From: Umbilicaria muhlenbergii
Taxonomy: Eukaryota > Ascomycota > Lecanoromycetes > Umbilicariales > Umbilicariaceae
Assembly: GCA_000611775.1 (NCBI GenBank)
Contig: KK106982.1
Span: 1,968,643-2,032,642 of the forward strand
Length of the DNA stretch: 64,000 nucleotides
Direction of reading: 5' to 3'
Positions 33,251 to 45,342 of the stretch are shown here, piece by piece. The notes beneath the pieces are model-generated. The model was not told the DNA's origin. It did not search any database and saw only the letters and a program-made list of their open reading frames with translations. A program made the translations under genes and the position numbers. Numbering within the stretch: the stretch's first letter is position 1; each line of letters starts with the position of its first letter.

Positions 33251-34533
33251 GTGAGCATTCAGAGCCGATCAATTTGATGTCTTTATCACAATGTTACAGT
33301 GCGGCAGTTTGGGCGGTGACAATGATACCCCGAAGGGATTTTTTGGAACGGAGCCTTGGCGCATTTCACTCCATATCAGGCGATTTGGCGTGATTCTTTT
33401 GTACCTGCATTGTAAGTAAGTTGACGCGGTAGGATCAAGAAATCTAGGCCCTGCCAAGGCAAGGCAAGGTACGAGAGTACGTGCCGCAATGTGACAGTAG
33501 CAACTGATGAAACAGTGAGGGTCAAGTCTATAAAAAGTTCGTCATAATTCCTGCCGGGGGGGGGGCACCAGAGTGCCATGTAATCCGTAACAGTGGAGGA
33601 TTACCGGAGGTTGTTAAATCGGTCTTTGACGTTCCAAAGAGTCCTTGGACTCCGACGATAAGCTCGACAGACGACTCTCAACACGGAGCTGTGATGCTAA
33701 AAAACACAGGAGCACAGAAGGACAGGACACGTAGGTGAAAGGCACAGGTGTGCCATGTACGTATGAGGACCATATGAAATGACGAACAACATGACGGCGT
33801 CCCCGTTGCGAAAGGACTCACCAAGCATGGCGCAAAGCACTGCTTTCGACTGGTCACGATCCATTGTCCGCTACTGCAAGCCCCACCTTCGAAGGCAGCT
33901 CGTGCTGCGTGAGCAACCACTTAGAGCTCAACGGCGACCACCTTTCATCCTGAACAAGTCCTGCAGATTATGCGAGAGCTGCCTAGCACGGAGTGACGGT
34001 TCATGGCACGCCGCAGAGGAGCGGTGTACCAGGATGGCGGAGAGGGTCAAAAGGCTGCTCGAGACCTTGCCGATCCCCTGTTTGGCCATAGAGACCCATG
34101 GACGTGGGCAAGTTCACACCGAAAGTCGCAGTCATCTCAACGATCCGGTCGACTGCAGCACGGCTGCCTTGGCACCTTGACTCCCCCTGAGCCGCATGAT
34201 TGGGGGGTTGCCTTCTTTTCCGCGTGGCATGTTGGCGTTTCACCGCTGGGCTGATAAGACGATGGATTCCGCTATCAGTGTCCTTTTCTTTGCTGCACGG
34301 ATATTTTCTGCCCGGATATTTTCTGCCAACTGTTGTTGATCTTATATATCAAGGACCATTGACGCTGATTTACTTGTTCTTGCCGATATCATCACCATTG
34401 CTGGCCACCTTCGACGCGTCGCATCTACTTCTGTCGCATTGTACACCGCCGTTGTCGACAAAGAGTCGACATTCCGATTGTCAAGCTGTCACGATACAAC
34501 CACGAAAGTGGTAAGATCCACCACCCACCCACC
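33251..34533. other. Intergenic region, no gene supported
   Basis: A 133-codon plus-strand frame (33,779-34,180) is open but has no recognisable domain and no convincing start context. A poly-G run lies near 33,557. The word CTGCCCGGATATTTTCTGCC near 34,309 partly repeats its left neighbour (two copies of GGATATTTTCTGCC). Nothing else stands out. Confidence 0.5.
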
Positions 34534-35197
34534 ATGTCGACGACAAACCAAGCAGTGGCAGCAGAGCCTCGTCCGCGTCGTATGAACTCGCGGATCTCGA
34601 CCGCCTCATCCGCATCATCCAGCTTCCCGTCGCCGCTATCACCTGCAGAATCTTTTGCCTCATCACACCGATCCAGCACCTTTTCCGAAAAACCCTCAGC
34701 CCACCGCCCCGGCCTTTCGCAAGACCCTACCACAACCCACTCTTACAGTGAGCCCATCATTCCGGGGTCCACATCGCCGATCTCGAGACCAGGCCAACAC
34801 CACCGGCACATCTCCACCACCTCGGCCACCTCGGCCTGCTCGTCGAAGTCGAACCGCAAGTCCAGCCAAGAGACCAGACCGGTGCTGGCGAAGAAGGACC
34901 GCACGAACGATGGCACATACACGCGATGTGGACGGCACGGGGACGAGTGGTTATTCGGAGATTGGAGTATTACAGCAACAGTGAAGCAGCTGTTTAAGAA
35001 CGATGGATGCGATGAAGGGGCTCGGGACGAAGGATGAGCTTTTGGTTGCGAGGGTGGTGAGGGCGCATTGGGATAGAGAGCATATGGGGCAGGTTAAGGG
35101 GGCGTATAGGCACAGGTTTGGGAGGGATTTGGCGGATAGGGTTAGGGGGGAGACTAGTGGGAGTTATGCGAGGGGGTTGGTTGCGCTGATTGAGTAG
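34534..35197 (+). pseudogene. Annexin-like gene, probably a remnant (frame break and missing repeats)
   Basis: The first frame (from 34,534) has a Ser/Thr/Pro-rich N-terminal tail of about 125 residues, then RCGRHGDEWLFGDWS, a segment like the start of fungal annexin repeats. It then runs into an unrelated tail ending at 35,037. In the next frame, from about 35,003 to 35,197, a clear annexin repeat is seen: DAMKGLGTKDELLVARVVRAHWD and GRDLADRVRGETSGSY. Annexins normally have four repeats and bind phospholipid with calcium. Here only one full repeat and part of another exist, and they lie in different frames near 34,985-35,005. No GT-AG intron of workable size joins them. A sequencing error cannot explain the missing repeats. 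The likely reading is a deleted pseudogene; a very short novel gene is less likely. Confidence 0.6.
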
Positions 35198-36726
35198 GCG
35201 GGGGTGGTAACAGTGGGGGGGGGATAGGGATGGGGAAGGGTCAAGGGGGGTGAGGATGGTGGATTGTGAATGGAGGATCATGTTAAGAAGGGCGTTTGCT
35301 GTTGGTGGCGTTGGAGGGGGTTAGATAGGGTGAGGGAGGGGCGTGGGCGTTTTGGGCCGTTGGATTTTGATGGCGTTTAGCTGTAGGGCGATCGAATTAC
35401 CTCTGCCTCCGGGGTTCTCCGTTATGTGGACTGGCTGACTGACCTTCGTTGCGTTCAACGGTGCTGACGGTCGGGCTGGCGCCTGGCCTGCAGGGAATTC
35501 GCTGAGGTAGGTACGTTTCAATCATGACTCTGTCAAACCGGCAGGGGCTCCTTCTCCTCCATCTTATTTCTCGTTTAATGGAGACTCGCTTTGCTTGTCT
35601 CGTTCTCCACCTCCAATCGACTGTCATAACTTGTAGCAAAATATGTCTTCGTCTCGCTTCGCATATCTGGGAAGTATATCGGTTAATGCGTATTTGTCCT
35701 GCTCCTCCTCACTTCCAATCGAAGGCTTCGCTTCGATTTGATGAAGCTCCTCATCATCCCATTCCACTTCCTCCCATATAACACCATATGCTCGATGCTT
35801 CCATCTCTCTATACATTTCCTTTACTCACCCACCATTCAAGATGCCAGCCCCCTCTCCAGACCTTAGATCTCGCCTTCCACCTCCTTTATGGCTACCCCA
35901 TCCCTCTTAACCGCTGACACACTCACATCTCCGGTCGCCAACGGACTGCTCCCTTCAATTTTCGAGCGGCGAAAGTTATGTGATGGTGTAGCTGCCGCGT
36001 ACTGGGACACTGGTTGTCAGCGTGGGGAGAGGTCCCGTTCCGTGGATACGGAGGATGGCGATGGGGTGCTCTGGAGGTTGGGAAGGGTAAGAACGATGAG
36101 GAGGGAGGTAATGGTGATGGTGATGGGGTTGGAGAAGGCAGTGATGTGGTTGGGATGGGGGTTGGTGGCTTTGTTACTGCCAGCTCGGGGTGGAGGTTTC
36201 CTGGCTCCGATGTCTTTGCCGTTGTGTACGATAGGGGTGCTTGACGGTATCGTTGATGGTGTCAGTAGTATCGTCCGGGAGGGGGCGGAGGCCTCGGGGG
36301 GTGTCTCAGGCTTTACTTTGGTTGAGATAGAGGTGTGTCAAGCATGCATGAAGGTATGCTTGCCTGCATCATTGTTTTTTACAGCACCACGCTAGGTGCT
36401 ACTGCTACATACCTCTGACAGATTCAGATCGTTTGGTCACGGCAAGAGTTAGTCTCGTTACAATGGATTCATGATCAATAACCTTCTGGTGTCCATGAAT
36501 TGGATCGTAAAATGGTGAATGCTGTCTATAAATCCCCTAGCAGTATCATGGTACTGAGATGATTCATCACGGATAGAAACAGTATCCTATGCTTGGAGCG
36601 TTTCCATACAGTACACACTCTGTTATCCTTACCAGATGTTACATAAAATAATAGAACTCTCATTTCCCCGTAACTAAGTCACACCGTGCCGCTTAGGACA
36701 AGTGACTCCTTGCCTTCAGCTCATAG
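35198..36726. other. Intergenic region, no gene supported
   Basis: The 5' part is G-rich (gggggtt and gtgggagg words) and may be the tail of the decayed annexin gene. A 168-codon plus-strand frame (35,889-36,395) is open, but its composition follows a GATGGTGATGG-type low-complexity run. I see no domain. Confidence 0.45.
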
Positions 36727-37507
36727 CTAAGCAAGATCCATGTTAGTGATATACTCCTCGTGCCTCAAGTATCTTCTCTCCTCGATCCGAATCACTAATG
36801 GTGTCCACGCCATCATCGAACTGTAAGGACTCCATGGTCAGTACATCCTCTGACCCTCCCTTTCAAGCTCCTTCAGCCATTGATAGCATGCAAAACAAGT
36901 AAGAGGGGTGGTGAAGAAGAAGTGAGTGAGTGGGCACTCACCCCTCTACGATGGATAACACCACAGCCACAGCCCAGATAGTGTAAGGTGGTTGGTCGAA
37001 CAAATTCCTGAAGTCTTTGCCTTTGGGGGCGAATGTCATTGCGGCGCAGAGAACAACCCAGACGATCGCTATCGGCATTGAAACCATACTCATGAACTTG
37101 AAGCGTCTGGAAGGCGGAAGAGGGTGGAAGCCTCGACGGTCACTGAGCGTCTCGATGAGAAAGCAGAGGACGGCGATGATGGTGAACAATGCCATGGGAA
37201 CTGACATGTAAATGTTAGCATGGCGACAACAGTAGAATTAGCAGTTGCTTTTGCTCCATGTACCTCCGCAAGCGACTGTGGGTTTGATGTGCATCCACCA
37301 GCCGTGGTGGACGAGGCTCCAAATGATGAGGACCATGTATGCAAAACTGACGATGATTTGCAGAATGAAGCTGATGATGACGAAACTGGCGGCACTCGGG
37401 ACGCAGAGCATCTTGATGGTGTTCGCATGGGATTTCGGGTCGATGTGACGAAGGACTGAAGGTGAGATGGATGGGTAGAGTGTGATGAACGGTGCGGAGG
37501 TTGCCAT
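36727..37507 (-). CDS. Four-TM membrane protein of unknown function
   Basis: Three exons are inferred (37264-37507, 36942-37200, 36727-36820), with introns 37201-37263 (GTACAT...CAG) and 36821-36941 (GTGAGT...CAG). They encode 198 residues. Four hydrophobic segments are seen: SFVIISFILQIIVSFAYMVL in exon 1, FTIIAVLCFLIETL and MPIAIVWVVLCAAM in exon 2, and YTIWAVAVVLSIVEG continuing into exon 3. A short charged tail (RIEERRYLRHEEY) follows. The topology resembles fungal MARVEL-like four-TM proteins, but I see no specific signature. Exon 3 was chosen because the splice restores a complete fourth TM and a charged end; exon 2 alone would stop inside the helix. An alternative start lies upstream at 37,564. 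Confidence 0.6.
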
Positions 37508-38722
37508 ATGTGCGGCGAGGAAATAGCGTCGTAGGGCTTTTCGCCGCTCACACGCATTCAACACATCATATAAGAAACACTTGACATTCTCTACTCGACA
37601 TCATGATAGTACATAAAGACACGGATGGAGGATATGTTTCTGCAATCATGACTCGGATAGTAATAGTATATATGATATTCAATGAGATCAATGCCTGAAG
37701 TGGAAAGATAGTACAGGAACGAGCTGTTCCAAAATCCGCGAACCACGCAGGTAATGAAGAGCCCCAAGAACAGCATCAATCCTAATTACTGTTATATCGC
37801 TGATCCCAAGAATTCAGGATTGTGACAAGTCTGCCAGCTTCCGCCTGCAGGAGATAGTAACACAACAGAGCTGCTGTGTCTGTTAGCCCAAGGCCGGAAG
37901 TGGTTCCCACACCACTGCTTGACAAGGAGCTCGAGTGGCGGCACTTGTCCATTTCTCATTTCAGGGCTGACATTTGTAGGATAAAACTCAGTATGCTCAA
38001 TCAAGGTAGTCGAGATTGAGCACGTGAAGAGACCTGGTAGTCACCTCGTGCCTAGAAAGGAGGTCTCTTGACCGTACTCGTACAAGGTTAGAACTTTTCT
38101 TTACCATACCCTTACCTTACTGAGTATAGAGTTGAGGGTTCAGGTGCTCTTGTTTTGAAGTCCTCCTGCCGGTATATCCATTTTCACCGCAGTAACAGGC
38201 ATATCGGTGAGCTGCATGACGGTTATTAGGGACGCTGTCGTCGTTAAAAGGTCTTCCCAGTCTCGGAAGAACCGGGATCAGGGTCACACAGCCGCCTGCC
38301 TCTCAGCATTCGTGCCTCATGTGCTCATTGGATCTTGATGACCTGATACGGGCACAACTGACCTTCTCGGCGCGAGTCCACATTTCGGTTGTGAAGTGAC
38401 TTGCTTATTCCTGCGTCCATCCGCACCGCGCAGGCATACTTTCCTTGTTCAGGTCACTGGCCAAGCCTTTATCGGAGTACGACAGTGAACCTTAAGCACT
38501 CACCGCATCTGTCCGCTGCAACGCCCTTGCAATTTCCTGCTCAACATAAGGTAGCACCGAGCCTGAAAGGCGTGTCAGACCATTCGATTTCTTTCAGCCG
38601 ACGGCATTCCACTCTGCATCAGATTTCAAAACCCACGCCAGCACGACTTCCGCAAAAGACCTCGAACACTACCTTCACCACCGCTATACCGCTTCCTAAG
38701 TCAGACACGCCCGGTTATTGTA
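37508..38722. other. Intergenic region upstream of the CDC4-like gene
   Basis: It contains a GGTAAGGTA-type cluster (about 38,100-38,125). The 3' 320 bp include an open plus-strand frame (38,401-38,733) overlapping the start of the next gene, which may be 5' leader. No domain is seen. Confidence 0.5.
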
Positions 38723-40884
38723 ATGGACAGTGACTTCAATATGATCTCGCGACTTCAACACCGAAATGCAGCACTTGAATCGGACGATGAAGAGTTCCCC
38801 GCACCCTCCACCCTCTCACCCATAAGGGTACCATTATTGGCGCCACGCCGGGCCCCGCGAATAAGCCATCCTTTACAACATCCTCATCCAAGACCACCAC
38901 CTACCCCAAGCACAGGAATGCCGTCCTCCCTTCCACAGCATAGCCTTCCACTTTCTGCACCTGCTTCACCGCCGACACCAATCCCTACTCCAAGTCCGAA
39001 GCCCCACCAGAGAATACCGATCTGGGATACTCGGGATGAGGAGGAAGACTCCGTCCTTACAGATGCCAAAATCCGCTTCAGCCAGATGGACCCTATGGCA
39101 AGACAGAGATACTTGAGGGACTTACTGAGCATGTGCGACATGCAACAGCTGAGCTTTGTTCATCACTTTGTTAGCCCAAGGCTCAAAAAAGACCCGTTTC
39201 GGATCTTGCCGACGGAGCTGTGCCTGGAGGTCAGTCTGATCTTGATCGCATCTGCTAAACTTTAGTCTGATACCGGCGTTCACAGATATTGAGATGTGTG
39301 GACGATCCTAAAACCCTAGCGCGCGCCTCACAAGTATCGAGACGATGGCATGAGGTTTTGAGCGACGATTCGGCTTGGAGGGTCTTGTGCGAGAGGAGGA
39401 CTAAGAGGCCAAGGCCCGGTGGCCGGACTTTTAAGAGCCATTTCAAGAAGCACTACATGGTTGAAGCAGCATGGAGAAAAGGCGGCGACATGATGCCAAG
39501 GCCCATGATACCAGATCAGGGCGTTGTGACCAGTCTGCATTTGACGAAGAAATATATTGTGGTAGCGCTCGATACTGCAAAAATCCATGTGTACAATACC
39601 AGGGGAGTTTTGCAGAGGACGTTGTTGGGCCATGTTATGGGCGTCTGGGCTATGGTGCCATGGGGCGATATTCTGGTCAGTGGAGGGTGTGATCGAGATG
39701 TGAGAGTGTGGAATATGGCTACCGGGTGAGCGAAGCAATCACAGGCTGCTCAAAGTCTACAGACACTGATACAAAACTTTCCAGGGCGAGCGTTCATACA
39801 TTACGCGGCCACACATCCACTGTGCGATGCCTCAAAATGTCCGACGCCAATACTGCAATTTCCGGCTCGCGAGATACTCAACTCCGAGTATGGGACATCA
39901 CAACTGGGCAGTGCAAGAGCGTTCTGGCAGGCCATCAAGCCAGCGTCCGCTGTTTGGAGATCCACGGCGATTTGGTTGTATCGGGAAGCTACGACACGAC
40001 CGCGAAGATATGGAGTATATCACAAGGCGTGTGCCTGCGCACGTTGCAAGGACACTTCAGCCAGATTTACGCCATCGCCTTTGACGGGAATCGGATAGCA
40101 ACCGGAAGCTTAGACACTAGTGTCCGGATATGGGATCCTCACACCGGGTAAGGCGCCCCGGACCATTACAGTCATATTGTAACAATACTGACGCTATGTC
40201 TTGTTATGCAGATCTTGCCAGGCTATACTACAAGGCCACACCTCCCTCGTCGGCCAACTACAGATGCGGGACCAAACACTCGTGACTGGTGGGTCCGATG
40301 GCAGTGTCCGCGTCTGGTCGCTAAATACCATGCTTCCTATCCACCGACTAGCCGCCCACGACAACAGCGTCACCTCCCTGCAGTTCGACGAGACCAGAAT
40401 CGTCAGCGGAGGCAGCGACGGCCGAGTCAAGATCTGGAACCTTAGAACAGGAGCGCTGATTCGGGAATTGAGTCAGCCTGCGGAAGCGGTGTGGAGAGTC
40501 GCGTTCGAGGAAGAAAAAGCCGTTATTATGGCCAGCAGAGGCGGGAAAACGATCATGGAAGTCTGGAGCTTCGCGCCGCCGCCGGGGTCGCTGATGGAGG
40601 ACTCGTCGTCGGAAGAGGCGCCCTTGTTGCCGGATCAGGTCATGACGGGCTTTGGGGCCATCGGGGAGGAGAGGGCGAGGAAGAGAGTCCAGATTCAAGA
40701 GGAGAATGTGGATATGATGGATGTGGGCGGGACAGAAGGAGAATATGATGTCGACGCGGGGGTTTTGTATACGGATGATCGGACGGAGATGGGGGCTGGA
40801 ATGCGGGACGCTGGTGAGCGGCAGGGGAACGAGGTTAGATCGGGGTATTTGAGGGCGCAGAAGAGTCACAGGAGTGCGTTTTGA
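38723..40884 (+). CDS. F-box/WD40 protein, CDC4/Pop1-like SCF receptor
   Basis: Four exons (38723-39229, 39286-39725, 39785-40147, 40212-40884) give 660 residues; all three introns are short (56, 60 and 64 bp class) with GT-AG ends. The N-terminal third is Pro/Ser-rich and likely disordered. The F-box (FRILPTELCLE / ILRCVDDPKTLARASQVSRRW) is split by intron 1 at about residue 169. Seven or eight WD40 units follow (for example VVSGSYDTTAKIW, IATGSLDTSVRIW, LVTGGSDGSVRVW). Introns 2 and 3 both fall at the same place in a WD40 unit, after a TG pair. An acidic C-terminal tail closes the protein. By architecture it is a Cdc4/Pop1-type receptor that would recruit phosphorylated substrates to SCF. 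The exact orthology is uncertain. Confidence 0.88.
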
Positions 40885-42613
40885 TGATTCTTGGGGATGG
40901 TGCTATGGGTGGAGGGACCGGGGGGGTTGTGAGGTGTTTTGGTCGTGTAAATTGGGGAAGGAGTACCTCTCCGGTGACGGTTGTCGCATGTCCAGTTGAG
41001 AGGGTTGACAGGTTAACCGGTCGGAACTGGCAAGGGTGCCTTTACTGTTGATAACGACAATCATAGACTCCCGCGAATGCATCGATGGCGCTTTAGCCAA
41101 CAACGGGGGGGAGTTGGCTCGACATCACATCCAGCTACGGCAGGTGCCTTTGACTCAATCGGTTCGGCCAGGGACGCAGTTGCGAGCTCGGTCCGCGCAA
41201 CGTTTCCCTCGCTTTCTGTTCCACGACCCCCCCCCGCCGGCTTGCACAGGCCCGGGCGTTGACGAGTCTCCTCTTTTGGAATTCGTGTGATTATGCCTTA
41301 TCCGCGTGCTGTCAGAAGTGGAACTTTTCACGGACGTTTCTTGAGCTTGGACATACGCGATAGGATAGGGGGAGTTCGCAGCCTTCCCGCTGAGGTGCTG
41401 TGGTGTTCTTTCTTTCCCCCCTGCGGCCACGTCGGAGCCGGGTTGCTGGGTTGTGCGGTTTCTGTGTTGTTGACGGGGAGATGCGGTTGTGAATGCGATT
41501 GAGATGCGAATATACCACTCCATAGACGCTTGTTTTTTCCGACTAGGTTAGAGGGCAATGGAGTTTTGACATCCTGTGCAATGAGATGAGATGAGATGTG
41601 GTGAGATCCGATGCGTTGGGGTAGTGATGGGGTGTGGGCGTACGAGGGAGTAGCATAGGCTGGGAGGTTGCAGATACGGCTTGCCTGTCTTACGTTGAGG
41701 ATGGTGTTGGAGGGTGACTTTGCGCTGGGTTTTCTCGTCCTTCTGAGAGCAGACCGTATCGTGGATCACGGTATCCGCGACTTCGGTGGTATGGAGGCAT
41801 ACAGGCATGCTTGATCGAATCCGAATGATAATCATATGATTCGAGGGTAGGTAGGGAGGCACTTACTACACCATCATGGCTGGCATTCATTACCTTATAT
41901 TCGACGGGAGACAAGGGAAGGGCCTAGTTGGTAAGATACTAGGAAATCACCTCCACCCCTCTCTGCGTGGTACGGTCATTCCTTATATTTCAGCCCCATG
42001 TGAGTTGAGTTTCTGGATTATCGAGCTTTCTTCCATGCCTGCTCACAGTACGTTTGTGGGTGAGCTTCGTTCTTCAATTGTGTCTTACTCCCCGCCTTTC
42101 TTCTAGAGAGGGTTCGACGTTCCACCTGCAGATACAGATGCCGTGATCAAGGCGGTATGGAAGGAACTCTCTACCCTTCACCGCTTCTGTGTCGAGGTAG
42201 TCTAGATCTCGCCTACAGCTCCTCTAACACAACGATAAGAGAATATCTCAAGTATTCCAACCTCACGTCGGAGCAGCGTAAAGTAATCATGCCACTAAAG
42301 AGAGGTCCTCTGCCATGTTACAGCTGAAAACAAACGAGGATAGTGGAATGTCCTCTTCAGGCTCGAATGATAGCTGAATAACCGAGACGTCTGATACACG
42401 ATTCCTGACCTGGAGAGGTGGTGCCCCTGTAGTAGTAATACAATACAAAAGAGAGCCTTGCCTGAGCAATACCAATAATGCCTATGTTTTTGCGCCTCCA
42501 ATGCGCCTCCAATGCCCTATTACCCCCTAGCCCATGCCCTAACCCAATGCCTTGAAACCATTCCACCAATCCATCCTAACCCCCATACAGCCAGCCAGCC
42601 CACACCACCCTCA
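40885..42613. other. Intergenic region, no gene supported
   Basis: Several frames of 60-125 codons lie on both strands without recognisable domains. Short poly-C and poly-G runs occur (near 41,105 and 41,229), and an atgagatgagatg run near 41,580. Confidence 0.5.
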
Positions 42614-44039
42614 TCACCAAAGATCCTGATCCCCACTCACGCGATCAAACGCCTTCTGAAAGTCCTCAACTACACATCCCAAATCAGCATATCTCGAACC
42701 CCCAAACCCCACGGAACAATCTCAACTCACCATACCCGCCCATCCCCCCACACTCACTCTTCCTGCCCGCCTCCTCAGCCTCCTCCAACCACCCCCTAAT
42801 CATCCCGATCCGATTATGACTACTCGGATGCGTACTCAAAAACTGGGGCACCGTCACCCCACTCGCCTTCTCCTCCGCCTCCATCCTTTGCCACAAGCCA
42901 ACCGCCTCCTTGGGATCATAGCACACGCTCGCCATCATCAGCAAACCGATATGGTCGGCCTCGCTTTCTTGTTTGCGGCTGCCGGGCCGCATGTATATGT
43001 ATTCGAGCGCCGTGGAAGTGATTTGGCCGCTGACGTCGAAGAGGTAGGCGAAGGCTAGGGCGACGGGGAGGACGATGACGGATTGCGACATGCGTTCGGC
43101 GGCGTGGTGGGCGAGGGTGTGGGCGATTTCGTGGGAGAGCACGGCGGCGAGGCCGGATTCGCTGGTGCAGAGGGGGAGGATGCCTAAGGGAAGGGGTTGT
43201 TAGTATCTGCGGCGCTCGAACGTTGGGGGGGGGTGGGTTTTGGGATGGAGGGAAATTGCGGACGTACCGCTGAAGACGAAGACTTTGCCCCTGTTTACCC
43301 CGTTTTGTCAGCTCTGCTTGCTTTTCCAGGATGCGGTTGTTCGGACGAGACGAATCAGGGCAAAGGCCCGGCAAGCAGGCCGCATGGGAGAGTATATCCG
43401 AAGGCCTACCTACCCGGGTATCACAAATGCGTTCTTCTGGCTCTTATCATCGATAACATGAACCTCCCACTGCTGATCCTGCAACCCACTGGCGGGAATC
43501 AAGCGACTAAGCACCTTGTGCACAAGTCTCGAATCCGGATGCCACGCGGGAAGGATTCGCTGTCCGTATTCCTGGAGAATCTGGGCGTACATTTGCTGCG
43601 CCATGCTGACCTCGGTCTCTGGGGAAACGCAATTGAAGCGCAGACGGTTGGTCACCTGGTATTCATGTCTACGGATTAGCACGCGTCTAGTCATAGAGCT
43701 TGTCGGAGCCATTTCTGGGACACGCCCGAGTGTGCCCTTGACCGTAGGGTATGTTTCGGCATCACTCACCGGTACCCTCTCCAAGTTATATCCCACAAAC
43801 CCCACCGCCCCAACCCCTAGAGCCCCAGTTCCATATCTGAATGCAGGACTTTTATACCAGAAATATTGGATCTGCTGAGCACGATTAAATCGATTGTATT
43901 GTGGGCGTTGTCGCCCACCTGGGTACTGGAAGCCGGATTGATGTCGGCGGGCGACATGTGTTGGAGACGGTGGGCATCGGAGTGGGAATGGGCGGAGCGG
44001 AAGGCGGGCAAGTACGGAGGGACGAGGGAAAAGAGGCAT
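42614..44039 (-). CDS. OMA1: Mitochondrial inner-membrane metallopeptidase OMA1 (M48)
   Basis: Four exons (43414-44039, 43268-43290, 42731-43183, 42614-42669) give 385 residues with consistent phases. OMA1 is a zinc peptidase of the inner membrane that cleaves misfolded or stress-marked proteins. Seen: an Arg-rich N-terminus without acids (mitochondrial targeting), a TM near residues 68-90 (GTGALGVGAVGFVGYNLERV), and the zinc motif SHEIAH at about residue 235. The third ligand is in ESEADHIGL, and a conserved STHPSSHNRIG follows. Exon 2 is only 23 bp (coding GGKVFVFSG across both junctions). The end exon (YVEDFQKAFDRV...) is short and was chosen because it gives a family-like C-terminus. Intron sizes are 123, 84 and 61 bp. 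Confidence 0.93.
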
Positions 44040-45342
44040 TGCGACGGCAAATCAAGAGGCTACCATTTTAACTGTGTAGAATGCAGAGCACGGAGGTTCT
44101 GGAGGTCGCGTTGGGAACGCCGATGCTGTTGGTGAGAGACATTGAGGGTTGTCGTTGCGTCTTGAGGTAGGGCTGATTTTTGTGACGTAGCGGAAACGGT
44201 CCCGTTTAAAAGTCAGCCAGTGGCGTGTAGGCTATCTACTACACAGACTCAGTTTATGAGAGCTGGAAGAGATCAGAACCTTGTCATGTTGCAGCTGCTC
44301 AAGAGCCAACAAGCCTTGTCAATTAACAGCTTATTCAAGCAACAATCAGATATGATGGAGGACCTTCATGTCACCGTTCAACATTCTCTGTGAAGCAATG
44401 AAACAAGTGATATGAACACTATGCAAAAGCAGGCTGAGTCATACTGAGGCGCCAGAACTTGGATAATGACACATGAGCTAACTAACCCAGGCAAAAGGCT
44501 ATCGCGGCCAGTGCGAGGGTCACTCCTAAAACACTATAGAACAGCGCCCTCAGACTTATGCTCAAATATGTGACGATCTTCAGCTGAGGCCCCTCTTGAT
44601 ACTACAACAGCGAAAGTGATGTATGTAATTGTTGAAGTGGATTTTGTAGGCATTCATGACTTCTACCATCTCTGCATTGATCAGTCCTCAAAAATTGTGT
44701 TGATTGCTGAGTGGCTGAGGGGATCCTCAGCGGAAGACTGTCACCTACTTCGTGCACAAGCCTGCCCCTCCGCATGGTGAGAGAACCATAAGATAAAGGC
44801 CGCTAGCTGCTAGTTTCTGTCAGTCCACACGCCAGTCACAAGCTTTCGAAGACACCTGCCCTTCGCAGAGTGGTGGGCACAAGTAAACGAATGAGGAACA
44901 TGACTGCACTGATAAGAGCTGTATTCGTGTCGCTGAGATTCTAATCCCCTATCTAAGTCGATGCCAATGTCTAATAATCCCACAGTATAGTCTCTTGAAT
45001 CTACAGAGTAGGCACCAGCCTCCCCCCGCGCCGACCAAATATCTTTCAAAATACCTTCCTCCACGTTGTGACCAATACCCATAACTTAAGATAGACAGAC
45101 ATAGAACTCGTAGACAATCATAGTGCTAAGTCGCTCGAAGAGGTATCTCCAAAGTATCGCAAAGTCATGCGCGAAAAGCAAAGAGTGGTATCGAGATGCA
45201 GGACACCGTATTAGCAAACCAAATGACCCAAACAGTAACGTTATCATCAATGACTCTTAACATCTTATCCAGCATCGACAAAATCTCCATCGTCCCGTCA
45301 GCTATGAATCGTCACGGCGAAGTATTGTAACATTAGATATGC
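44040..45342. other. Intergenic region, no gene supported
   Basis: This is ordinary-looking sequence. A 90-codon minus-strand frame (44,810-45,082) has no domain I recognise. Confidence 0.5.

Noticed and set aside
33779-34180. 133-codon plus-strand frame as a gene
   Set aside because: It shows no domain, no coding bias that I can see, and no splice partners.
35889-36395. 168-codon plus-strand frame as a membrane protein gene
   Set aside because: The hydrophobic part comes from a GATGGTGATGG low-complexity run, with no homologue or splice evidence.
40348-40869. 173-codon minus-strand frame
   Set aside because: It is antisense to the last exon of the CDC4-like gene.
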